Assembly: GCA_003589585.1 (NCBI GenBank)
Contig: QYYE01000001.1
Coordinates: 1 to 41,138 of the forward strand
Direction: 5' to 3'
Source of the DNA: Candidatus Bathyarchaeota archaeon
GTDB taxonomy: Archaea; Thermoproteota; Bathyarchaeia; Bathyarchaeales; Bathycorpusculaceae
Length of the DNA: 41,138 nt
A program made the position numbers and the translations under genes. Positions 8,467 through 16,494 of the stretch are shown in pieces (the first letter of the stretch is position 1; each line of letters begins with the position of its first letter). The notes under the pieces are model-generated. The model worked only from the letters and a program-made list of their open reading frames with translations, was not told the origin of the DNA and did no database searches.

Positions 8467-8481
8467 ACTTTTTCTTTTTGG
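8467..8481 (+). terminator. T-rich terminator after the membrane-anchored protein gene
   Basis: ACTTTTTCTTTTTGG begins about 26 bases after the stop codon on the plus strand. The convergent pgk gene has its own T runs on the opposite strand at about 8500-8524. Confidence 0.45.
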
Positions 8482-8524
8482 TTTACGGTAAAGAAGGATT
8501 TGAAAGTAAAAAAGAAAGGAAAGT

Positions 8525-9757
8525 TTAGATTCTCTTGGTTTCAGCTGCGTTTTCCAGAGCCACAACGCCCGGAAGCTTCTTGCCCATCAAGAACTCGATT
8601 AGAGCGCCGCCAGCAGTGCTTATGTAGCCGACTTTGTCGCTCAACCCGTATTCCTGTATGGCTGCGATTGTGTTTCCGCCGCCTGCAAGACTGAATCCTT
8701 TGCTGTTTGCGATGGCTTCAAAGACCTTTTTGGTGCCATAGTTGAATTCTTTGTTTTCATAAACGCCCATTGGACCACTAACCACAATGGCCTTCGCATC
8801 TGCAATTAACTTTGCATACTTGTCCACAGTTTTTGCGCCAATATCGAATATGGGGTATTCGGTTGGCAACTCGCTCACATCGATTTCTTTGCGCTTACCA
8901 TCCATATCCAATGCTACGTCCACAGGAACAACCACTTTCTCGCCGTACTGCTCCATCAATGCCTTAATGCCGGGAATCAAACCAGTCAGTTCTTTCTTAG
9001 CCAAGAAATCCATGTTCTTCTTGCCTAAATCCACGCCTTTTGCTGCAAGGAACAACTGGGAGGTTACACCGCCAACAACAACAAAATCCGCAATGCCATT
9101 GCCGAGAACATATTTGCTAATTTCCAAGCTGTCATCCGCTTTTGCTCCACCCATAACGTAAACACAGGGCTTCTCTGGTTTCTCTAGCGCTTTGCTTAGG
9201 GACTTTAGTTCGCGTTCCATGATGCGGCCAGCGGCTGATGGCAACACAGCAGTGAAGCCAACCATGGATACGTGTCCTCGGTGTGCTGCTGCAAACGCGT
9301 CGTTCACAAAAATGTCTGCCAATGGCGCCAGGCTTTGGACAAGATCGGTTTTTGAGTGGTCTTCCGGTGTTCCGCTTTTGGTTTCCTTGTCCCAGCTGCG
9401 AACGTTCTCGAGCACCAGGATTTCGCCGCTCTGAAGGCTCTTTATGGCAGCCTTGGCTTTATCGCCGAAAACGTCATCAACATATTTTACTGGGCAATTT
9501 AGGATATTCTGCAGGATTTCAGCATGTTGCTTTAGCGGTGTGTAGTCTGGATCACCCTTTCTGCCTTGATGCGCCAATACAACGGTTTTAGCGCCTTTCT
9601 CTGCCAGTTCTTTCAGCGTGGCCTCGGCATGCGCTTTTATGCGTACATCGCTTGTAACGTTCTTTGTTTGGGGGTCAATTTCTGAGTTAAAGTCCACTCT
9701 CACAAGGAGGACTTTGTCTTTTATTTCAAAATCATCTAAGGTTTTGTACTTAGCCAT
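8525..9757 (-). CDS. pgk: Phosphoglycerate kinase, archaeal type
   Basis: Converts 1,3-bisphosphoglycerate and ADP to 3-phosphoglycerate and ATP, or the reverse in gluconeogenesis. Motifs are LVRVDFNSEI near the N-terminus, VVLAHQGRKGD (an archaeal HQGR in place of the bacterial HLGRP), NVRSW, and GGAKADDS. The nucleotide part ends with VVSGPMGVYE and SLAGGGNT. The 410-residue length is typical for archaeal PGK. GGAAGTGA-like spacing upstream (AGGAAGTGAA) supports the ATG at 9757. It lies 76 bases downstream of gap on the same strand, a likely glycolytic/gluconeogenic operon. Confidence 0.96.
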   Translation of the reverse strand: MAKYKTLDDFEIKDKVLLVRVDFNSEIDPQTKNVTSDVRIKAHAEATLKELAEKGAKTVVLAHQGRKGDPDYTPLKQHAEILQNILNCPVKYVDDVFGDKAKAAIKSLQSGEILVLENVRSWDKETKSGTPEDHSKTDLVQSLAPLADIFVNDAFAAAHRGHVSMVGFTAVLPSAAGRIMERELKSLSKALEKPEKPCVYVMGGAKADDSLEISKYVLGNGIADFVVVGGVTSQLFLAAKGVDLGKKNMDFLAKKELTGLIPGIKALMEQYGEKVVVPVDVALDMDGKRKEIDVSELPTEYPIFDIGAKTVDKYAKLIADAKAIVVSGPMGVYENKEFNYGTKKVFEAIANSKGFSLAGGGNTIAAIQEYGLSDKVGYISTAGGALIEFLMGKKLPGVVALENAAETKRI

Positions 9758-9833
9758 TTCATTTCACTTCCTGTTAACCGTTAGTGTAAAAAAGAAAAAG
9801 ATAGGAAGGATTTAAGCCTTGTTTGCGCTTGCC

Positions 9834-10859
<1,026 letters not shown>

Positions 10860-11090
10860 TCACCATTTTATATTGAGTTTGTACAATAGTTTTAACTTAA
10901 TTAGTTTTCCCCCAGAAATATTAAGCCCTAAGGAGAGAGCAAGCGCTTCCCTAGTTTTCAAAAAAAGGCTGAGCCCTTAGCTAAGCGCCATAATGGAAAT
11001 AGTCCTCTCAGAGATGCATCTCTTTTGGTACAAAGTATAAACCACATTATCTGTCGTTATTCCGTATAAGCTTCGTTTGTGATCCAGTCT

Positions 11091-11582
11091 TCAATGTCTA
11101 GACAAGAAGTCTTCAACATCTTCGATAAAATTCAATGCGCCAGTCTCAATCTGCTTTGTTAAGGCTTCTAAGTTGCCAAAATCTGGGTTCTCAACCAAAA
11201 CACCCTCTATGATGAAATCAACGCCTCTTGTCGCTGAAGGAACCCGGTACTTGTTCCAACCGCTTTCTTTAAACAATTCCCAGTACTTGGTCTGAACCTG
11301 CTTGTTTTGCCCTGCCAACCAAACCTCAAACCTAAATTTATCATAGACAAAAACTATTGCAACTTTCAGTTTTTTCGGTTTCAGTGATTCTGTGAAGAGG
11401 GCAAAATAGGTCATGTCCATATATCCTTGGTAAATTCCAGATATGGAATAATTGTGATATTGGCTCTCGAAGTGCGACCTCAATTGCATGAGGCAATCCA
11501 TTAATCCCCTGTATGCTTTTTGAATGTCACCCTTCTCTAGCTGTTTTCTATATTCATTCATGTAATCACTAAAGGACCTCAT
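11091..11582 (-). CDS. DUF7000-like conserved protein
   Basis: About 163 residues from the ATG at 11582 (MRSFSDYMNEYRK); an upstream TTG would add seven residues. YRKQLEKGDIQKAYRGLMDC, IYQGYMDMTYFALF, FEVWLAGQNKQVQ and YWELFKESGWNKY match a family I recall as DUF7000, found scattered in bacteria and archaea. Function is unknown; the fold seems mixed alpha/beta, with no membrane segment and no obvious catalytic motif. It is flanked by the gap-pgk and cdh transcripts in the same orientation but is separated from each by more than 230 bases, so it probably has its own promoter. Scattered distribution suggests transfer, which I cannot test here. Confidence 0.65.
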   Translation of the reverse strand: MRSFSDYMNEYRKQLEKGDIQKAYRGLMDCLMQLRSHFESQYHNYSISGIYQGYMDMTYFALFTESLKPKKLKVAIVFVYDKFRFEVWLAGQNKQVQTKYWELFKESGWNKYRVPSATRGVDFIIEGVLVENPDFGNLEALTKQIETGALNFIEDVEDFLSRH

Positions 11583-11670
11583 AGCCCAAGCATTCCTTGA
11601 CAAATGCTAGTTAGTTTGAGGGATTTATCAAATTATCGCCATAGGAAAAAGCAGTGCAAAGAAGCGTGCA

Positions 11671-11687
11671 ACTTACGTCACGTAAGT
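11671..11687. promoter_or_regulatory. Palindrome overlapping a TATA-like box upstream of the DUF7000-like gene
   Basis: ACTTACGT-C-ACGTAAGT is a perfect 8-bp inverted repeat around one base. On the minus strand it directly follows and partly overlaps TTTTATACTT, a TATA-like box for the gene starting at 11582. A symmetric site on a TATA box is the usual arrangement of an archaeal repressor operator. No regulator gene for it can be identified. Confidence 0.45.
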
Positions 11688-11825
11688 ATAAAACACTTGC
11701 GGCGGCAGAACTTAAAAACACTGTAAACAATTCCCCGCTAAAGAATAGAAAGAATTTACACTCTGTCTGCACTTAAAATCTCTTGAAAGTTTTTGGTCTC
11801 TTGATTGAGAGTAAAGGGTTTTACG

Positions 11826-11842
11826 AAAAAAGATGAAAAAAC
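11826..11842 (-). terminator. T-rich terminator after the cdh operon
   Basis: Just after the cdhE stop (minus strand) come two six-T runs, TTTTTTCATCTTTTTT. This is a strong archaeal-style terminator at the end of the long cdh transcript. Confidence 0.6.
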
Positions 11843-11858
11843 TGGAGAAGTGGCACCT

Positions 11859-13283
11859 TTACGGTTGCCATTTTTCTATGAGATACTTAGGTATCTCGCT
11901 GCTGTCTCTTGGTCCAACTTGGACTTTCCAGCCGCTGAGCTCTTCGATTTCGCCGCTGATGCGCGACGCCTTGCCCGGGATAATGATCCGTCTGTGCTTG
12001 ACTTTGCCTTCTACACCGCTTTCTTTTATTGCATCCGCGACTCTCTCTGCTGTAAGTTTTCGTCCTGCGACTCCGCTGTCGATTGCTGCACCTTCGGTTT
12101 CGACCACGATTAGGTAGGCGTTGAGTTTGTTGCTTTCAATGTCTGAAGCTACCGTGTAGTATGTCAATGCGAAGTTTGAGGTAAAGAGCACGGGCGAGTT
12201 CTCGTCTGGAGTTCCGAACACTTTGAGTCCTGGGGCTACGGCAACGGGTTTTCTTGGGTCAGTGTAGATGTTTTGCCTAAGCACAGTGATTGGCAAAAGT
12301 GACCAGCCATCTGAGCCGTGCATAACAAGGATGTCTGCAAAGCGAACCACAAGCATAGATGCAAGGTATGATTCGCGCCATTTGAGAAGGTCTTCAGCTG
12401 TGTCACCGTTACCCATCCATGCAACCATGGGCACGCCCATCAAGGGGTATCCTGCGAGTTCTTCGCCGCCTTTGGTTGCTGCTCTGCGAAGCATTGTAAA
12501 GTTGTTGATTGTGTCAGGTAAACCTTCGTTTGCAAAGGTTCCGGGGTCTAAGACCAAGTCTTGAACGCCGTAAGCTGTCAAGGTTTTTGCCAGTGAGGCA
12601 AGGGCGTTTAGATCGTTTGGCGCTGAAGCTACGAGTGGGCAGTTGTACATGAGTGCTAGTTCAGCCATGTCTTTCCAGTTCTCAGTTGTTGCCGCGTAAA
12701 GTAGTGGTTTGGCTTTGGGGGCTGCCATTAAGCCTGCTTCAACAACGCTTGGATTCAAAGCGCACAATATCAGCGGCAGCTTTGTTGATTCAGCCACTTT
12801 CTTGACTGTTGCCTTGAATTTTTCTGGGTCGCCAGAGACTGAGCGGACAGCAACCATGTTCAGCTTTAGAGTGTAGCCGATGTATTCGTAGCTAAAGCCC
12901 TCAGTCTTCTTTATGCGGTTTTGCACTTCTGCTTCAGGCATTTCGTCAGTAACATCAATTGCTATGGCTGTTGGGTTCATGTAGGTGAATTCATGGCGGT
13001 ACATGACTAGTTTTCCGCCGAGCTTCACTGCCAAGTCGCCTTCGCCGACAACTACTTCTTTGACTGCGGGTTTTAGCAGTTCTTTTAGTTGCTTGTAGGC
13101 TTTCTCATGCTCTTTCTTTAGCAGCGGCGGGCAGGTGTCTAGGTCGATTTCTCGGTTGACAATTTTTGTGGCAAACGCCATGCAGTTTTCTTGACCGCAT
13201 TCTTTACAGTTAATCTTTGGAAGAATCTTGTAAACGTCTATGGGGCTTAGTTCTTTTAATCCAGCTTTCTTTTTCTCACTCAT
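11859..13283 (-). CDS. cdhE: CODH/ACS gamma subunit: large subunit of the corrinoid iron-sulfur protein
   Basis: Carries the methyl group on a cobamide between tetrahydromethanopterin and the A-cluster of CdhC, together with CdhD. The N-terminal [4Fe-4S] domain has C26-x2-C29-x4-C34-x16-C51 (INCKECGQENC and DTCPPLL). A TIM barrel follows, then the C-terminal B12-binding part (VVETEGAAIDSGVAGRKL). I start it at the ATG at 13283 because GGAGACGG lies ten bases upstream and the N-terminus then matches the family; an earlier in-frame start would overlap cdhD. The 474 residues are full length. It is the last gene of the operon, 13 bases after cdhD. Confidence 0.95.
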   Translation of the reverse strand: MSEKKKAGLKELSPIDVYKILPKINCKECGQENCMAFATKIVNREIDLDTCPPLLKKEHEKAYKQLKELLKPAVKEVVVGEGDLAVKLGGKLVMYRHEFTYMNPTAIAIDVTDEMPEAEVQNRIKKTEGFSYEYIGYTLKLNMVAVRSVSGDPEKFKATVKKVAESTKLPLILCALNPSVVEAGLMAAPKAKPLLYAATTENWKDMAELALMYNCPLVASAPNDLNALASLAKTLTAYGVQDLVLDPGTFANEGLPDTINNFTMLRRAATKGGEELAGYPLMGVPMVAWMGNGDTAEDLLKWRESYLASMLVVRFADILVMHGSDGWSLLPITVLRQNIYTDPRKPVAVAPGLKVFGTPDENSPVLFTSNFALTYYTVASDIESNKLNAYLIVVETEGAAIDSGVAGRKLTAERVADAIKESGVEGKVKHRRIIIPGKASRISGEIEELSGWKVQVGPRDSSEIPKYLIEKWQP

Positions 13284-13296
13284 ATCCACCGTCTCC

Positions 13297-14532
13297 TTAA
13301 GCTTTAACCGAAACCCACTCAAGATATTTTGAGTGGTCGGCTTTTTTGCCGCTAACCAAGTTGTTTGTCACGTCTTTTAATGTCTTGACGGCTGCAGGAT
13401 GCATCATCATAAACAAGTCAACACCAGCCAGCAACAGCGTCAGTGCAGTTGTTACTTCCCACAGTGGACCTCGAAGTTCACGGGGTTCCCATTCAGCGCT
13501 CATTTTCAGCCATGCTTCGCGTGCTGCCCAGGCATTGGTTGTGCCTGAAGACATTGGGTGTGCCAGTTCAGTGTCGCCCATTAAGCCGCCCATTCTTGCG
13601 CGTTCCATGTTGGTGAATGCGTAGTCTAAGCCGTAGCCTAAGGCTGCTGTGGTTAAGTCCATAACGATGTCTTCTCTGCCCAAAAAGTCGTATAGTCGCC
13701 TGTTTAGTTCACGCGCCAAGTTCAAGTCCATGGGAGTGAAGGACAGGGCTGCATGACCGTTCTTCTTGACGTATTTTGCGCAGCGTTCAACATCCATGTC
13801 ACGGGTTATTGAGCTAATCAGGAAACGTTCATTGGGAAAAGCGTTGCAAATTGCCTCAAAAACATCAGCGTCCTTAACGGGATCACCGCATCCGCCGATA
13901 ACGAGTGGTACATCAACGGCTTGCAGGATTTTCTCAACAGTTTTCACAGCGTCTTGTGGTTTGGCGTCTTTGAGTAAGGGGTCAATGCTGATTAAGTGAA
14001 CAGTAACCATGTCTGCGCCGAATTTGTCAACTGCAAGTTTTGCCCAGGCCGCTGGGTCGCCGACAACTTCTTTAACGTGCATCTTGACGGCTTTGGACAG
14101 GGGAACTTCCATGTCGAAAACATCAAGGGTGACTACCGGTTTGTGGGTTACTGGTCGCTCAAAAGTGTAGAAAGCAGGAGAAACCTCTCCGCCGATGGTG
14201 AGGGTTCTGCCGCGTGTGCCGCCTTCGCTTCTTGTTCCACCAAGCTTCACTTCAGTGATGGCGTTGGGGTAGGTTTCGATTGGAGGCATGAAAGCTACCT
14301 GAAGCATAGCAGTTGGTTTTCCGCCTGCTACTGCTGCTGGAAGCTTGAGCTTGGGCATGATTTGCCCAGCCATGCCAGGTTCAAAGATGATTTCTAGGTC
14401 TTTGACTTCCATTTCGAAATCTTGCAGCTCAATCTGCTGGAATTTTGCGAGGGCTTCCAGTAGGTCGTCGCTTAGTTTTAATCCTTCAGCTTCTTTTTTC
14501 TTGTCGCCTTCATGATGAGGCAAGGATGTCAC
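13297..14532 (-). CDS. cdhD: CODH/ACS delta subunit: small subunit of the corrinoid iron-sulfur protein
   Basis: Forms the methyl-carrying corrinoid protein with CdhE. A 411-residue TIM-barrel protein with ETYPNAITEVKLGGTRSEGG, the family hallmark, then ISIDPLLKDAKP, VIGGCGDP and TTAALGYGLDYAFTNMERAR. It starts with GTG, and this codon overlaps the terminal TGA of cdhC (GTGA), so translation is coupled. It lies between cdhC and cdhE as in many archaeal cdh operons. Confidence 0.94.
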   Translation of the reverse strand: MTSLPHHEGDKKKEAEGLKLSDDLLEALAKFQQIELQDFEMEVKDLEIIFEPGMAGQIMPKLKLPAAVAGGKPTAMLQVAFMPPIETYPNAITEVKLGGTRSEGGTRGRTLTIGGEVSPAFYTFERPVTHKPVVTLDVFDMEVPLSKAVKMHVKEVVGDPAAWAKLAVDKFGADMVTVHLISIDPLLKDAKPQDAVKTVEKILQAVDVPLVIGGCGDPVKDADVFEAICNAFPNERFLISSITRDMDVERCAKYVKKNGHAALSFTPMDLNLARELNRRLYDFLGREDIVMDLTTAALGYGLDYAFTNMERARMGGLMGDTELAHPMSSGTTNAWAAREAWLKMSAEWEPRELRGPLWEVTTALTLLLAGVDLFMMMHPAAVKTLKDVTNNLVSGKKADHSKYLEWVSVKA

Positions 14533-15941
14533 CGCTTCTCTTTGTCGCTCTTTAGGGTTTGTATTATGACTTTGTTGGCATAAATCTTTGCGTCTTTGAG
14601 TATTATTTTGAATCCGCCAGCCATTATTGGAAGTGTGCCTGCTGTTGCAACCGGCATCATGGTGCCTGCTGCTTCCTCGGTAACTTGGATTGCTTCTGCT
14701 TCGGCTGCTGGAGCTTCTTCAGCTGCCCATTTTGCGACTACTGGGTGATTCTTTTCTTTTAGGAAGGCTTTGAGTGCATCTACGCTGGTGGCATCTTCTT
14801 CGGTGGCTACTTTATCAACCAGTTCTGCAGGGATGAAGTCTTTGACTTTTTCTTTGACCTCTTTTGGTATCCAAACGACGCGGTTCCATCCGCCGTCTGC
14901 TGCAAAGAATTTCTTGCTTCGCATGTATTCGATGGACATGCCGTGGAAACCGTCGATTTGCCGTCCGCCTGCTGCTGAGTCTGCGAGTGTGCTGAACGGT
15001 AAGCCGTTTACTGCGGCGCCTTTGAAGCTTCTGTGAACGACGCCTAAACCGTCGACTTCGGGAATGTAGAAGGTTACTGCTTCGAAGCATCCGCATGAAG
15101 TGTGTGGGTAGTCAAAGGCTGTGTAGAGCCAAACTTTGCTGACTTCGCCCATGCTGCGTTTCTTTGCCATCTCGTTGACGCCGCTAAATTCACCTTTCTC
15201 AGCGTTTACGAGTTCTCCGCGGTCAATGGCGAAAACTGGACCTTTGGGGTCAATGCTTGCGGAGGCTTTGCCGTCAAACCAGCTGATGGCACCTCAGTTG
15301 CTGTATCTTTGTGGGGTGATGACGCAGACGTGGCTTGGAGCAAATGATTGACAGAGGGCACAGCCGTAGAATTGCTCGACTTCTTCGTCTTTGAGACCTC
15401 TGGCTTTTGCGTCACGTGCCTCATAGTCAGCTACAGCGCCAGTGTACATCTCTTGGATTTTGGTTGGGTCGGTTATGAAGGTAATTTGCACTTTCTCAAT
15501 TATAGGTAATTCAGTTTTGAATAAGCGGTAGAGTACTTTGCCGATTGGTTCAAAGCTGTTTAAGCCTTTTTGGAAGGCTTTTTTGCCAAGGCGTATCCAG
15601 ATGTCATAACGCTGGTTTAAGTGCATAAAGCCCTCGATGTAGTTAAGGTAACCGTGAATTCTTCTTTCGATGACGCCTTCAAGTCCTTGGTCAAGGGTTG
15701 CGCCTGCAGCTTCAACCAAGATGCCAAGGGGGTAAGCAGTGCCTTCTTTCATTTCTTTGATGTCTGGACCGATAATTGTGACTTTTCCGTCTTCGATTTG
15801 TTCCATGGGTTTTACTTTTGCAAGTTCGAATTTTTCTTTGACAGTTGGACCGCCAAGTTCAACTTGCATGTCGTTTCTTCGGATGCGTTCTCCTTCGTAG
15901 ATTACGCCAACATCTACTGGTATATCTTTAAACATTGACAT
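14529..15941 (-). CDS. cdhC: CODH/ACS beta subunit (acetyl-CoA synthase) with an in-frame TGA at an A-cluster cysteine codon
   Basis: Catalyses acetyl-CoA formation from CO, methyl-corrinoid and CoA at the Ni-Ni-[4Fe-4S] A-cluster. Read through one TGA at 15294-15296, the frame is 470 codons, the normal CdhC size. Cluster ligands C194, C197 and C206 are in YGCALCQSFAPSHVC; the fourth should be at codon 216, ten residues after C206, and that codon is the TGA (YSN-stop-GAISWFDG). Moorella AcsB has LGLCGAVSW here. The nickel-binding C283-G-C285 is intact in TSCGCFEA, and downstream conservation is excellent. The start at 15941 is supported by GGAGGA about eight bases upstream. Options are selenocysteine or other recoding, a nonsense mutation, or a base error. 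If the stop is real, the product lacks the nickel site and is dead. Confidence 0.9.
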
Positions 15942-15945
15942 TTTC

Positions 15946-16488
15946 TTATTGTCCTCCTTCAAATTTTGAAGTCATGACTTTGAGATTGGTTGCCCACTCT
16001 TCAAAAGAGGCATTTGGGAATGACCAGCTTGCATGCGCGTGGAACATGTTGTCAAGGGTCATGGTTCTAAGGTCTGGTGCAAAATGTTTGAGTCCTGCCA
16101 AGATTAGGGCTTGCATGTAGTAGGGCATACCGACCATTATGACGAGGTCTGGGCGGCCTTTGCCGTCTAAGCCTTGCCATGCGGGGTCTGCGACGCGTTG
16201 GCCGATTTCAAATGCGTTCATGAATGCTGCGGGTTGGTATCCGCGTTTTATGAATTCGCCGACCATGTGGGCTGTTGCTACCACAGGGACTTTGGATGCG
16301 TTTGCAAGGTCGATAATGTATTCGATGGCTTGTTTGCCCTCCATCCAACGTTCAGTAACGTTGCTGCCCACAACAAGGATGGGGCGGGAGGCTTTTTTGA
16401 TCATTGCTACGGCTATCTCGGGTTTTTGGATTGGGTTTGCTTTTTTACTTGTGGCTATTTCTGCACATTGCCAGGGTTCACAGGACAT
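15946..16488 (-). CDS. cdhB: CODH/ACS epsilon subunit
   Basis: Small subunit of the alpha-epsilon carbon monoxide dehydrogenase component. A 180-residue Rossmann-like protein with ASRPILVVGSNVTER, KVPVVATAHMVGEF and PDLVIMVGMPYYMQALILAGLK, typical of CdhB. It contains no cluster ligands; the family is thought to support electron transfer or stabilise CdhA. AAGGAGTGA lies about eight bases before the ATG. It starts six bases after cdhA and ends four bases before cdhC. Confidence 0.94.
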   Translation of the reverse strand: MSCEPWQCAEIATSKKANPIQKPEIAVAMIKKASRPILVVGSNVTERWMEGKQAIEYIIDLANASKVPVVATAHMVGEFIKRGYQPAAFMNAFEIGQRVADPAWQGLDGKGRPDLVIMVGMPYYMQALILAGLKHFAPDLRTMTLDNMFHAHASWSFPNASFEEWATNLKVMTSKFEGGQ

Positions 16489-16494
16489 GTCTTA

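Noticed and set aside
11010-11023. 14-bp perfect palindrome AGAGATGCATCTCT upstream of gap
   Set aside because: A palindrome of this size is expected about twice by chance in 41 kb, and it is not positioned on a promoter element.
15206-15424. ORF on the minus strand spanning the cdhC TGA in another frame
   Set aside because: A shadow of cdhC with no conserved features; it does not bypass the TGA, since both cdhC halves share one frame.
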